From Sclerotinia nivalis (Eukaryota; Ascomycota; Leotiomycetes; Helotiales; Sclerotiniaceae): a stretch of DNA of 64,000 nucleotides. Position 1 is the stretch's first letter; each line of letters opens with the position of its first letter. The notes beneath the pieces are model-generated. The model worked only from the letters and a program-made list of their open reading frames with translations. It did no database searches and was not told the DNA's origin. A program made the position numbers and the translations under genes. The stretch lies in the NCBI GenBank assembly GCA_029531795.1, contig JAPEIS010000001.1, positions 4,588,001-4,652,000 of the forward strand, in the 5' to 3' direction. Positions 35,440 to 48,619 of this stretch are shown piece after piece.

Positions 35440-37613
35440 GCGGTACCGTGTAGTTACACACTTTCCTAAGCCCTTCTAACGCAAGTGCTTCACTCTCAAC
35501 GCCTCTGTTTGGTTCGGCATATTTTTGAGCTCTTCCCAAGTAATTCTTATCGTGGCGTTATTTGCCTAATATTCTCCGGCGAGGATTCTTCCTATATATA
35601 TCTCATTGTGCCAGCTAGGAACACTATCGACTTTTTTCCACTTTGTCAGCCAGATCATTACTCAACTTTCAACACTTTTAGCCACTTACGGATTTCAACG
35701 CTATTCACTGCAACGCTTCTATATATGAGGCACATCACAACTGTTGGTATCGACCCATTGCCAAAACTCCCTTTTGTCACGCTTAAATGATACTCGTACC
35801 GCTAGGACATTTCTATGGCAGTTCAAGAAATGTTCTCGTGCTCACTGATCAAGCATCAGCTTTCTTGTTTTCTTGATCAACCAGTATGATTTATCATGGG
35901 ATAGACTCTCAACTTGGGATACGAACTCACTCGAACTTACTCGAACATAATGCTTGAAATCCTTGTACCGATATAAAGTAAGACTTTACAAACAACTAGA
36001 AAACGTAAAAGAAACTAAGATGAGTTTCAAATATTAAACTTCTAACTAAAACAGATCATATCAAAGTGTTTGTACTATATAGTTCTGGAAAATACATCTA
36101 TTTACCTGCAAGTCCTTAGCTATATGGAGTAAATCGTTTGTGTTCAAACTTAAGCACTGCAAAGCGGTGTCCCTTCCACCTCTAGAGGGCGCTTGGTATA
36201 CAATGTCACAAACAAAGATCTAGCAATCTTCGCGAGTTTCTACAATAGAAATATCCCTGTACCTTGCAAAACATAGTACAACACACAGGGAGTCCGATAT
36301 TCACTCCACGCACCCTGCGACCCGCTCAGTGCCGCCCCGACGACAACACGGCATTCTTACCCAGTAAGGAAATCCGACGCCGCTCCGCCCTGCCATGAAC
36401 CCGCATGGATACTCATCTTTCCACTCCGAATACACACATTATACCGGATTACTATACACCGCTCTACAAAATAAATTCACCATCGTGGCCCGAATATGTT
36501 CATTCCGTATTCGTGTTCTCTCCGCCCTCTGCATTCCCTCCTGATGTGTGTTGTTTCCGTACTGTGCATCCTCTTTACACGTTGCCTACTTTAGTTTAAC
36601 TCGTCCACAGATTGCATTTTCCTGCATGGAAGAACCTTTCAGCCCTTTTGGACATTCGGTTGGCTCCATAGAAATTCTCTCAACACGTCTAACTGTACCA
36701 TTGCCCCCAGCTATCCCATGCCGAACTGGTTGCCTTCCGATGTACCAAGTATTTCCTCTTTTGTACTTAAGACCGGTATCCAGTATCTCTCCGACATCTC
36801 ACCACTCCGCAACATTGGAGTCAACTTGGAGAGGTTCTGCTTCTGGTATTTTTTCCCCTGTTCCTTGTTCTAGCATCCTCTTGGTGCTTCGCGTCAGTTC
36901 TGTCTCCTTCACCTCCCACCGAAGTTTCATCTGCATTTGGTATTAAATGTTTGTCCCATAGCATGGTGATACCACAGTTTCTGTATTCTGCACATGATCG
37001 ATTCTAATTCAGGAATAGACGAGCCGCTGTACAAATCAGCTCTCCCATTCAAATGTGCATCTTGTTATAGATCAGCACTGATAAAAACAATCGAAAAACT
37101 CAACACTCTCATCCGAGTCAAATCATGCTTTATGGTGGAGAAATTTTCAGGACAAAATCAACTCAACAAAGCTGTAATGTTTTGAGATGATGCTATCGCC
37201 CCAGTAAACCTCTCATATTTGAACGATTTAAAGAGCAGCAATTAATCTCCGAAGATGGCGAGGGGTCAATAAAGACGACATGGAAGCGATTATCTAACAT
37301 GTGCTACTTAGCACTGTCCCAACCATACTGGCTGTGATAACAACTCAATACTGTCGATTGTGAGAGGACTTTAACGACCAATGCATCCTTGTAATACATG
37401 CTCCAGATGTCGTTATGAGTATAAGACTTCATTTATCTACGGTTTATGAGAACATACGGCAAGAGCAGGGCATAATAGTCTGAAAAATGCAACCGTGGGA
37501 GAATTCGCTGTCCTCAAGTGATCATGCGACAACATAAACTTGATGATTTGGTAGTTATGAATGTCATGACTTCATTCTCAAATCAGAACTCAGCCCTCAA
37601 GATCCTGGTCGAT
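35440..37613. other. Intergenic, no gene seen
   Basis: 2.2 kb with several Cys/Ser-rich open frames on the plus strand (for example 36548-36946) that lack recognisable domains or clear start context. I cannot support a gene. Confidence 0.4.
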
Positions 37614-38577
37614 TTATTTAGCAATCATATGTTCTGGTGACATACCATCATCTCCTAGCACTTTGGCCTTCTGCAGAGTAGCCACAGTCTTCTGGATAAC
37701 TGCCACATCTACTTTCTTCGTGCTACTTGCAAACTTGACCGTCTTTAACCATTCCTTTGCATCCTCTTCGCTATAATCCAACGAAGTACTGATGTATTTC
37801 ACTGCCTCATCCTGATTCTTTTCAAAATACCCGACCCCCTTGTCGATTTTCTCAAACATGTCATCCAACCTCTTGTCTTCCGAATTTTGTAAGACGTTTG
37901 TGCTGGCAACAATCTTCCAGCTGCTCCATGGCGTATATATCTCTCCGATTCGCTTGATCTCTCCATTATCGTAATATCGTTTCGAAGTAAAGTGTTCCCA
38001 CATGAAGAAATCCACTGTACTGTCGTTCACACCATTGCGCAACTTCTCAAATGTCTGCAAGGGGACAACTTCGAACGGTCCTTCGGACGATTGACTTTCA
38101 TCCAGCCAACCTTGCTCATCCGCGAGAACGAATCCCATCACATAGCTCCCACTTCCAATCCTCGAGACACCGATTTTGCCATTCTTAAGATCTGCGGTGC
38201 CATTCAGAGGTCTGTTTGCACCCGTAGAGATTGCCCAGCCTATTTTCATTCAATTAATCTACCGTCCTCGCAATAATAATATATGTGCCTAAAGAAGGGA
38301 AGGACATACACAATGGTGTTTCGACATAAGTCCCAACGATTTTATATCCTCCATCGCCTTCCAGATCCGATTTGCCCAACCCAGCTACCCATCCTTCAGT
38401 AAGACCAATACCTACATCAATTTCCCCTGAACGTATCGATGCAATCATATGCCCGGTGCCAGATGGAAATGGGACCAATTCAGCATCGAGACCGAAATGC
38501 TTTTGCGCGAAGTGAAGAGGGGTAGAGAAATGTTCAGGGACATATCCGATCTTGAGAGGTGTTTGGGTAGTAGCCAT
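37614..38577 (-). CDS. Periplasmic-binding-protein-like (type II) protein
   Basis: Two exons (38577-38310 and 38239-37614) give about 297 residues. The N-terminus (LKIGYVPEHFSTPLHFA) and the GSGSYVMGFVLADEQGW region resemble type II substrate-binding proteins of the nitrate/sulfonate/taurine and NMT1/THI5-like superfamily. In bacteria such proteins feed ABC importers. Here there is no signal peptide, no ABC partner nearby and the gene is spliced, so it is a cytosolic fungal version of unknown ligand. A role linked to thiamine-precursor or sulfur metabolism is only conjecture. It is divergent from UBC7 with a 324-bp spacer. Ancient transfer from bacteria is a possibility. Confidence 0.75.
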
Positions 38578-38901
38578 GATGAGGAATTGATGCTGGTCAT
38601 AAGATTTCGGATAGGTGTGTGAAATATCTCTAGAGAATTTGACTATAGGCGTCGTTGAGGCATGAAGAGAGTGATTGAGAATTGGAAGTCTTACATTAAT
38701 GAGCTTCAGGCGGTTTCTGAGGTGTATTCACCGGCGGGCGGGGTAGATGTAGTGCTGGTATGCTAGAATTTACAGGGCTCCATTTTAGCGTATGTTTCCA
38801 CCACACCTCAACTAATAACTAGATCTCCGCGGTTCCGTCATCCTTAACTTCCACCTCGCCTTATCTCTTAACCAGCGATTCAGTATAACAACATAACCAA
38901 G
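38578..38901. promoter_or_regulatory. Bidirectional promoter
   Basis: 324 bp between the divergent binding-protein-like gene and the Ubc7 gene. It must hold both start regions. No specific element recognised. Confidence 0.4.
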
Positions 38902-39496
38902 ATGGCCTCAGCTACCGCACAACGACGTTTACTCCAAGAGTACCGCTCTCTCACAAATAATCCACCAGAGGGCATTACCGCAGGTCCAGTGTCCGAAGAT
39001 GACTTGTTGTACTGGGAGGCTTTGATACAAGGCCCAGAGGGTACACCATTCGAAGGAGGAGTTTTTGCTGCTGAATTGAAATTCCCAAAGGATTACCCAC
39101 TTGCGCCACCTAGTATGAGGTTTCTCGGCGAAGTTTGGCATCCCAATGGTTTGTGTTACTCATTTCCTTTTGTGCCAAATCATATGCCATCTGCGGTACG
39201 TCATGATTTGCAGAATATAGTGCTAATAAGATCCATTTTTAGTCTACCCAAGCGGCCTCGTCTGTATATCCATTCTCCACCCACCCGGAGACGACCCAAA
39301 CCACTATGAACATGCATCCGAACGCTGGTCTCCTATTCAAAGTGTCGAGAAAATCTTAATAAGCGTCATGAGTATGTTAGCGGAACCAAATGATGAGAGC
39401 CCGGCGAATGTGGAAGCTGCAAAGCAGTGGAGAGAACACAGATCGGAATATGAGCAGAAGGTACGGGATGGATGTAGAAGGATGCTTGGGTTGTGA
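38902..39496 (+). CDS. UBC7: Ubiquitin-conjugating enzyme E2 (Ubc7/UBE2G2 type)
   Basis: Two exons (38902-39148, 39243-39496) with a 94-bp intron give 166 residues, close to yeast Ubc7 length. The E2 fold is plain: LLxEYxSL helix, YYP-like [10 protein letters not shown], the HPN motif (80-82) and catalytic Cys90 in [11 protein letters not shown]. Distinctive for the Ubc7/G2 class is the acidic insert just after the cysteine ([11 protein letters not shown]), followed by [34 protein letters not shown]. It accepts ubiquitin from E1 and works with Hrd1/Doa10-type ligases in ER-associated degradation. The intron donor is GTTTGT. A well conserved housekeeping gene. Confidence 0.95.
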
Positions 39497-40614
39497 AAGG
39501 GAATATGCATGTTATGGATGAGGTCTTTGATCCCAAGCTCAATAAGACGACGAAGCCGGGTTATACTGGTACGTGTGATGTTTGCCATTTGAGTGGTAGG
39601 TGTGCCATCCGGAGATAGCTTTCATAACTGCGCAACTTGGAACATCGCATTAGTGCCAACAACTGGATGTACACAGAATATGAATGGGAGGAGGGAGTTT
39701 CGGGCATTGAAGGTATAGTGTTTGGTGCTAGGGATTAGGTTGTTAGTGCATGATATACGGGATAGACATATGGCGATATGTAATAAACTAGCTTTACTGT
39801 TATCGATCCGAAAAACTGCCCGGGTTGAAAATCATTCCGAGGCTAGCAAAAATTTCGTTTCCGGCATCTACTCAAGCATAAGTAATTATACTGGTCATTA
39901 TCACTGTCCTCATGAGGAGTTTGAGAAGCTATTAGGCCTTTTAAACCGCACAATTGTGATTAGATACAAGCGAGAGGTTAAACGGTAACTAAATGAGCCT
40001 CAGATGACATGAAAAGATATTAACGCAATATCTAGAAACGACCAAAAGAGAGTCTGGAGTTAAATTAAAGGTGGTCAATTTCAACATAAATGAATAGGTG
40101 CGAAACCTTTTTGCAGGTGTGCAACAACGAGAATCCGGGACTAATGAGATGGATGTTTGTCAAGAAAGATCAGATGAGACTCAATTTAGGCCTTTTGCTG
40201 TATTATGGGGATATTCAATATATTAGCGTGGGTGAAACTAGGAGAGACAGAAACCTTTTAAGACTCCGCCATTCCCTGCGCCCCTTAACTCACGGTTCTT
40301 AAGGGAGGGTTGCATCGAAATGCTTCAGTACATTTGATATGGTTGGCGTAGTTGCGGCATTTTCTTGAGGTCAGCGAGGTTGTTTAAGCCACAGCGTATT
40401 GTTGGCGCGTAATAATGCGGGTGGCCCTGTTATTGGATACCAGTAGCCAATCGAAAGTAGTATGTGTACTTCGATGCGGCTTATCTATGCAAGTCAGATT
40501 CAAATATATCTCAGATGCAATACACGAATTTCAGTCTAAATTTCACATCAGTCGTTTTAACACGGCGAACTTCTTCACTGTTCTTTCCTTCTTCACTTGA
40601 GATTGTGAGGCACC
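39497..40614. other. Intergenic, no gene seen
   Basis: 1.1 kb between UBC7 and the NACHT-ankyrin gene. Short frames here show no family features. Confidence 0.45.
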
Positions 40615-43600
40615 ATGAGCTTCGGTTTCGGAATAGGCGACTTCCTCGCCGTGATCGAGCTTGCCAAAAAATTACGACAGGACTTTATCGATGCACCCAG
40701 TCAATTCAAGGATATTTCAACAGAGTATGTAGTCCTAAGCACAAGTCAAATAATACCTTAACAATTTTGTAGGGTTAGAAGTCTTTCCATTGTGCTTCAG
40801 GATATCGACGCCGAGCTATCTGTGCCAGACCTCAATGCCAAACAAACAAATGACCTAAAAGAAATTGTCTTTGGCTGTCGCGATGTTCTTGAAAAGCTAC
40901 AACGAATATTGAGCACATATGGCGAGATGAAATCAGATTCTAGTGGGGTGGGAAAGAAGGTAAAGAGAATTTGGAAAAGACTTCAATGGGAGCCGGAGGA
41001 TATCAAGGAGCTTCGGAGTCGTATTGCATCAAATGTTACTCTTTTGAATACTTTTCAAGGGAAAATTACAAGGTAAATTATCTCCTCTATGTATAGCTTT
41101 TCGACTAATATCTTCTAGCAAGATATTGCACGAGATAAAAACGAACGCAGATCAATTTTATGAGCGACAAGATATTCGAGAACTAAACAAGGAATCTTCA
41201 AAAATTCTTGATTGGCTTACTCCAATCGATTATGCTCCCCAACAACATGACTATATTAATCAGAGACAACAAGGAACAGGACAATGGCTTCTAGACTCGC
41301 CCGAATTTAAACAATGGGTAGAGTCTGACGTGCAGAAATTGTTCTGCCCAGGTATTCCTGGCGCTGGAAAGACAATACTTACATCAATTGTAGTTGAAGA
41401 ACTTACGAATCGTTTTGAAAATGACAAAAGTGTTGGTATTGCATATTTGTATTGCAATTTTCGGCGTCATCATGAGCAGAAATTTGATGATTTGCTCTCA
41501 AGTCTTCTCAAGCAATTAGCTGCATGCCAACCTTCTTTGCCAGACGACATTATAAATATCTATAATAAACACAAATACGGGCGGACAAACCCGTCACCAG
41601 AAGAAATTTCAAAAATTCTCCAGTCTGTCACTGCTCTCTATTCCAAAGTTTTCATTATTGTTGATGCTCTTGATGAATGTCAAATGACCGATGGCAGCCG
41701 AGAGAGGTTTTTATCTGAGCTTTTCAATCTTCAAACAACACGCCAACTTAGCCTTTTCGTGACTTCAAGATATGTTCCTGAAATTAAAGAAAGGTTCAAT
41801 GACTCTCTGATGTTGGAAATTCGAGCAAACGATCAAGATGTGGGGAGATATTTAGATGGTCATATTTCGCAGCTACCTGGATATGTGCTTCGGAGTTCGG
41901 AGCTACAAGATGAGATCAAGAGTGAAATTATTAAAGCGGTCGATGGAATGTGTGTAGTTCCTACAGACTAAGTGAACAATGCTTACATCTATTACTTTTA
42001 GGTTTTTGCTTGCACGACTACATCTTCAATCCTTAAAAGGCAAAAGATCTCCAAAAGTCATCCGGCACGCTTTGAAAAGACTCCCCACTGGATCTAATGC
42101 GTACGACTATGCATACAAAGACGCTATGGAGAGAATTGAAGGCCAGCTTGAAGATGAAAAGGAGCTTGCCAAGCAGGTCCTCTCGTGGATTACCTGTGCA
42201 AAAAGACCTCTCACAACGACAGAACTTCAAGAAGCTATTGCAGTGGAGATAGATGAGCCACAGCTTGACAAAGAAAACTTTTCGGAAATCAATGCAATGA
42301 TTTCTGTATGTGCTGGATTGGTTACTGTGGATGATGAAAGTGATGTTGTCCGCTTAGTTCATTATACAACACAAGAATACTTTGAGCGAACACATGGCGA
42401 TTGGTTTCCGGATGCAGAGACTGATATCACAAAAACCTGCATCACCTATCTCTCATTCGACAATTTCGGAAACGGCTTTTGTAAAAGGTACTGGGACTTT
42501 GATGATCGAGTACGATCAAATCAGTTGTTTAGGTACGCCGCACAAAACTGGGGGCATCATGCTCGTAAGTCCTCAATTTCGGATCAAACATTACACCAAG
42601 CGATCATAAGATTTATTGAAAGCGAAGCCAAGGTTAATGCATCATGGCAAGGATTATTCGCAGAAAAGGTATTTGAGCGATATGATTCACAACTACATCG
42701 TAGTCGCATGAAAATTTCTAGGAAAGTCACAGCAATGCATTTAGCAGCATATTTTGGGGCTGAAACTATTGTACAGCTGCTGCTTGATATAGGCGAAGTC
42801 GACCCGAATGCAAAGGATGGGGATGCCGATGATGACTCTGATTATGATGAAAATGAACACAATTTTAGGCATAGAAAAAAAGGCCCCACTTTCGTACGCT
42901 GCTGAGAACGGGCACAAGATGGTAGTTAAGCTCTTGCTGGACACAAACAAAGCCGAAATCAATTCCAAAGATCATCAGTATGGTCGTACACCATTTCATT
43001 ATGCTGTCGTTAAAGGACATGAGGCAATAGTGAAGCTCATGCTCGATACAGGCAATGTGGAAATTGATCAGCCCGATAACCTCTCTGGTCAAACACCATT
43101 TTCATATGCTGTTGAGAATGGATATGAATCAATAGTTAAATTATTACTCGATACAGGTAAAGTTGAAATCGATTCGCATGATAGTAATGGCCAAACGCCA
43201 TTCTCATATGCTGCTGAATTTGGATGTGAATCAATAGTTAAATTATTACTCGATATAGGCAAAGTTGAGATCGATTCGCATGATAATAGTGATCAAACGC
43301 CATTCTCATATGCTACTAAGAATGGATATGAATCAATAGTCAAGCTATTGTTCGACACAGGCAAAGTTGAGATCGATTCGTATGATAATAGTGATCGAAC
43401 ACCATTTTCATATGCTGTTGAGAAAGGATATGAATCAATAGTCAAGCTATTGATCGATACAGGCAAAGTTAAGGTTGATCTGCGAAATAGATATGGGCAA
43501 ACGCCATTCTCATATGCTGTTGAGAAAGGATATGAATCAATAGTCAAGCTATTGCTCGGCACAAGCAAAGTTGAGATCGATTCGCATGATAATAGTGATC

Positions 43601-44283
43601 AAACGCCATTCTCATATGCTGTTGAGAAAGGATATGAATCAATAGTCAAGCTATTGCTCGACACAGGCAAAGTTGAGGTCGATCTGCGAAATAGATATGA
43701 CCGAACACCATTCTCATATGCTGTTGAGAAAGGATATGAATCAATAGTCAAGCTATTGCTCGACACAAACAAAGTTGAGGTCGATCTGCGAAATAGATAT
43801 GGCCGAACACCATTCTCATATGCTGTTGAGAAAGGATATGAATCAATAATTCAATTATTGCTTGATACAGGCAAAATTGAAATCGATCTACCAAATAAAC
43901 ATGGTGAAACGCCATTCTTATATGCTGCAGAGATGGGAAATGAATCAATATTGAAGCTCTTATTCGATACCGGGAAAGTTGATGTTGATTCACATGATTG
44001 TCGGTTTTCCCGAACACCACTTTCGTATGCTGCTCAGCATGGACACGAGTCAACAGTTAAGTTCTTGCTCGATACAGCTAAGGCTCAAATCGATTTGTCT
44101 GATCGCGGTGGCAGAACACCACTCTGGTGGGCTGTTGACAGTGGGTACGAAGCAGTAGCAAAGCTGTTAGTTAAAGAAGGCGCTGATCCAGACATTGTTC
44201 CTAGCGATGAATCAACAGATGGATCAACAGATCAACCAAGCATTCGAGAACTAGCCGCATTGCGGGGCATTATGTTGGATTAG
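40615..44283 (+). CDS. NACHT-ankyrin NLR-like STAND protein (apparent frameshift)
   Basis: Exons 40615-40724, 40773-41072, 41119-41949 and 42002-44283 encode a fungal NLR-type protein. The N-terminal domain ([20 protein letters not shown]) is of the kind found at the head of fungal STAND proteins. The NACHT NTPase has a P-loop GIPGAGKT (residues 215-222) and Walker [11 protein letters not shown] (about 314-323), then the [10 protein letters not shown] region. The C-terminus holds about 14 ankyrin repeats of 33-36 residues. Between the first ankyrin unit and the rest the frame changes by +1 in the overlap 42808-42905. No GT-AG intron of correct phase fits, and an A7 run at 42875-42881 is the likely site. 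Such proteins act in non-self recognition and regulated cell death. Intact function is uncertain. Confidence 0.85.
43082..43910 (+). repeat. 102-bp near-identical ankyrin tandem repeats
   Basis: About eight consecutive 102-bp units, each one 34-residue ankyrin repeat beginning [19 protein letters not shown], with almost identical nucleotide sequence. The more distant repeats on both sides are clearly diverged. Variation is concentrated in the last part of each unit (SHDNSDQ versus LRNRYGR), the loop likely to contact ligands. This indicates recent unequal exchange or concerted evolution. Confidence 0.9.
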
Positions 44284-45845
44284 CACACTGTAGCTAGGCT
44301 TGACCAACAATCTTGATACCCTTACACGACGACGAGGTTCCATTTCCTGCCAGCTTGCTTTAGGCTGAAAGTAGGCATAGTATAGTATATTGACAATAAA
44401 GTTGTGCGATGCATGGAGTGAGGGAGAGTGCCGTTTGGTTGATTAAGTGTTAATGTATGCTTCCGGGCTGGCTGGGTGCTTTCTTTACTTTTTCATATGA
44501 TAGGAAGTGAGGCTCAGGAGCTTCATTTTTATAACAACATTAAGATTCACCATCAATTTTATCATACATTATTCCTGTAGGAACGTCATGTGACCAACTT
44601 CACAAAGGAAGCCGTATCACTAGCGAGTTCTAGCCCCTTCCCCTTTAAGATAAATAGTCCTCTCTTCTCATAGTGTAAGCAATCAAGAATGAATAATACA
44701 CAGTACTATAATAGTACTATGCGAATAGTATCACCGAAGTGATACCAACAATTCTGGAGATAACTTCTTTTTTCATGTGTTGATTCTCACATGAATTGAC
44801 TGGTTGAAGAACGACCATTACCTGATAAAAGTATATGAGCTGTGAAAACTGATCAGCAAAGCTAAGTTTAGATAACTAACTCGCATTTTTAGCAGATTAA
44901 CCCGACTATGCTTATATTTTTGCCAGTATCACTGGGTACACTATTGGAAAAGACAACAAGAGAAAATCCCAGCATGAACTTAAATTACTACCATTTCAAA
45001 TAGGAGACGTCAGCCTTAAGAGATTCAAGACCGTCTATCTGCACATAGGCTTTCTCATTCATGCATCTGAAGTGATACAGGAATCCAGATCCCAAGATTC
45101 AAAACGTTTTACCAAATTTTGAAAATCTTCAAATATTCAGTGAAAATTGAACGATCTATTCTTCGCATTTCAGAGTTAAGACTAAAATTTTAATCTTATC
45201 AGAATATCAAAAGATTTAAATGGCAATTCAAATCATTACTAGAGTTTAGATTCATAGCTTAGATTCTATATTTTGCAATTTAAGAAACTATTTATATAAT
45301 CATGGATTGTCCTAAAAGGACACTATATAGGTGGAAGTTTTCATGCCTCTTGGATCGAAGAGTTAAGCGCCAATTGACTTACCATGAGTGCGCAAGACCA
45401 TGAGCAATAATACTCCAAAACGTATATGTTTACAAATTGCACAAGAAGAGCTTCGAAATTATGGGACCCTGTGTACGGTTATGTACATTATTTTGGCGTG
45501 ATCTACTTACCACTCAATTTCTTAGCCGTCCAAGAGGGAACGGTTTACCAATCACGGCACAACCACCGCGGTCAGTAAGTTCAGTACGGTCAGTACAGCA
45601 CTACAGCACTACAGCTTCGCATGATATTATTAGCTTACTATTCTTCAAATCCATTTATATATCGCGCACACACCTACTCCCCTCCATCTTCATTTTCATC
45701 CTACAACCAAGTTTTTACACACATCCTCTGAACGACATAACGGAAATTTCTTACATACCATACAAGAAAGTCTCACATACCAACGCAGGCAATTCAGTAA
45801 GCCCACTCAAGTATTTTTGCCCTGTCAAACCTCTAGACTAGCCAT
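44284..45845. other. AT-rich intergenic region
   Basis: 1.56 kb. The part from about 44,870 to 45,320 is strongly AT-rich and may be RIP-affected. The end (about 45,500-45,845) resembles the region upstream of the second 2EXR copy. No independent gene supported. Confidence 0.45.
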
Positions 45846-47327
45846 ATGTCTAGCAACCTCCAGCCTCACATTGCTGTCCTGCCCATCCAGAACTTTCAGA
45901 AACCTCGTACTCCACGTGCTCGCGCAGACGCATCTCGTAAACTTCGCACACAGGGACAAGATGGTAAAACATCCGAGAATGTCAATCTCGCCCGTAAGGA
46001 AATTTCAGCCGGTGTCAAGACATCTACCTTGACTCCAAAAGTTAGGTAAGTCCGAAACTTATTTTCCAACCCTGCCTCGCCATTTCTCTTAATGTACATT
46101 GACACGAATACTAACACCATCTCAGAGAGCCACTTAAGGAATTTACCCTCTTCCCAAATCTTGCTCCCGAGCTCAGGAGTAAGATTTGGGGATTTGCAGC
46201 TCGATCCGAGTCACGCATCTTTGAGCTGATGTTCCACCCTATCACTAAACAGAGCCACCATTTCTTCAAAGTTTCCAAGCAAACAAACCGGGTTCCAGCA
46301 ATCATGGAAGTCAATAGGGAATCGCGTGGAGAGGGACAACAAATTTTTGAAAAGAGATTTTTCTGCAACTGGAGCGACGTTTACAGTTTTTCCACTTTAG
46401 ATGATAAGAAGAAGATTCCATGCACATGGTTCAATGCCGACCTCGATATCATCTATTTTGGGGAGGACACATGCATTAGAACGGTCGTCGACTTTTTCTA
46501 TATGTTTGGGAAAACGAGACTTCCTAGGATAGCTATGCTATGCACTGAGAATATTCACACAAAATGCGACTGGAACAATCTCAACAACCCTTTCAATGCG
46601 GTGGTCCACAGTTCTCCGTCGAATCAGGGTACACAATTTGTTGGTGGTGGTTGCTCAAACATTCAGGCTCTTCATGGGAAACCAGAAGAAATTGCATTGA
46701 ATGATATGGTTCCAGGCTCAGATAGCACCAGAGAAGTCTTCATTGTGATTAAATCAGAATGTGACCAATATGCTGCAGGAGCAATGCCGAATACACTCAG
46801 CTTTCGACCTGCCCTCCATAATGGCCTGAAGTGGGATGATAAGAGAGTGAGAAACAATTGGGCAGTGGACATCAACCGCATCAATCGTGGCCTCGATATC
46901 GGGTGTGGGCCAAATCGATGGGCGGGTGGCAACTGCCCTGACTTTCAATTTGTTTCTCTGGCTCCTCAAATTAAGACTAGTAAAGGGAATAACCTCAAAC
47001 ACGACGGAATTATAGTGTCCATTCACGATATTCAAAAGCTGGTTGCGGATGGTGGAAAATTTATTGATGATCTGAAAATTCGTACTGGTGTCGACATTCA
47101 TTTCCCGAAAGACCTATGGGAGTACCGATACTTAGGCATGAGCTCGCAATTCCCAAGCACGATCGAGTTCGAAATCGGCTTGTACAATGGTACCCATGAA
47201 GCAATTGAAAAATGCAAGGAAGAGATCCAGGCAAGATATGTAAGCATACCAACTGAAGCATTCATCTTAATTTCTGCTGACTGTCCTTCAGCTTGTCCCA
47301 TGGCACGAGATCGCCAAAGATAATTGA
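45846..47327 (+). CDS. 2EXR-domain protein, copy 1 (intact)
   Basis: Three exons (45846-46045, 46126-47239, 47292-47327) give about 449 residues. After a basic Ser/Lys-rich N-terminus, the domain opens with FTLFPNLAPELRSKIWGFAAR and continues with VPAIMEVNRESRGEG. These carry the two E-x-R motifs (ELR and ESR) that name the 2EXR domain, a family greatly expanded in Leotiomycetes. Other landmarks are IPCTWFNADLDIIYFGEDTC, LHGKPEE, and the C-terminal EIGLYNGTHEAIEKCKEEI. There is no signal peptide or enzyme motif, and biochemical function is unknown. The final 36-nt exon (LVPWHEIAKDN) is supported by a similar exon in copy 2. It is the only undamaged member of the local trio. Confidence 0.85.
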
Positions 47328-47452
47328 TCATGAAGATAGACCACCGGGATGCTAGTCATTCAATGTTTTTGGAGAGTATCGTATCTTGTTTTTTCAGGAA
47401 TCTTCATCAATGCAGATGTTTGGTTAAGCCTATTATGTTTCTACAAGTTGGG

Positions 47453-47705
47453 CTCACTATAGAAATTTTCTAGCATCTGCAGGAGGAGTAAAATAATACG
47501 AAATTATATGAACAATTTGAACTATTGCCTTAGATTTTATCATAAAGCCATAAATATTGAAAACAAGCCTAATAAAAAGTTGTCAATTCCATATAGTAAA
47601 CTGCAAATCAGAATTTGTATAAAGAAATTAGATAATATACTAATATGTCATTAATAGAATCAATTAACTAACAAAATCTTGATAATAATTATAATAATTG
47701 TAATA
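47453..47705. repeat. Duplicated 3' flank, A/T-decayed copy
   Basis: About 250 bp aligned by eye with 50,230-50,475 downstream of copy 2. The differences are mostly G-to-A or C-to-T in this copy, often in CpA/TpG context, which resembles repeat-induced point mutation. Confidence 0.7.
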
Positions 47706-48619
47706 TATAAAATTGCTTTTAACCAAAGTAATCAATATTTAAAAAGATTTTTTAGTCTTATTGCCACGGAGAACCTCGTGATCCCCGGTAGTTTATAAAC
47801 TACCAAACATGTGCTTCTTCATTAATTGGAAGGCTCTTCTAAACCTTACCGATCCTTACGATCGATTAGATGATCCTAATATACTACTATTCGAAACTTA
47901 ATCTAATCAGAACATTCATCGACTAGATAATTATCTATTTAGTCTATATATACCGCTTTTGATTCATATGATCAAAGGCAAGTCATTCAATTCAATATAC
48001 TCTACTCAATCACATATACCACCTATTCCCCGATCCCTGAAAGTGCTCTGTATTTATACTATCCAGTGATACTTGTTATAAATATATTATTATAAATATA
48101 TCTCATGTTAATATTCTAAAACCAAAAGGATTATTGAGTAAAAAAAAGATTTATTATAATATTTCCTTAGATATGAAAGAGACAAAAACAAAGAGCTTGG
48201 TAATTGAGTAGTTTTGATTCATAATATACACTACGGCAAATTTGTAATCACTAAAAAAATTAGTATCTAGAAGCTGTTGGAGCTAGCGTAGTCTGTAATG
48301 TTTTATAAGACCGTATAATTAAGCGACTATCAGCTTACTACAATTCACAAGATGATGAGTAACAAAATGATCTGAGATGGATTTTATTACAAATCGCGCG
48401 AAGAATGAATATGAAAGTATGAAGAACCATACATAGTTGTATGTATTACATTCCCCAGTTGATCTTTCGCTCAACTTATCGGCCGTATAAGAGGCGAAAC
48501 CGTACGCTGGCCACTGCGGCACGGTAGTCACAGTCTTTTGTTAGCGTCTTTTTCTCCAAATTGATCTATATAATTGACATATAATTTTTGTCTCTATTTT
48601 ACAAACCAAAGTTTCTACA

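Noticed and set aside
36548..36946. 132-residue Ser/Pro/Cys-rich frame
   Set aside because: No signal peptide in a convincing context and no recognisable family; low-complexity pyrimidine-rich DNA can give such frames.
42798..42868. Intron from the GTCGAC at 42798 to the TTTTAG at 42868 in the NLR gene
   Set aside because: The acceptor looks good, but the donor is poor and the exon phases do not match; a single-base frameshift fits better.
45437..45841. 134-residue frame upstream of 2EXR copy 1
   Set aside because: Overlaps a region homologous to the upstream DNA of copy 2, where no equivalent frame is kept, so it is probably promoter and leader sequence.
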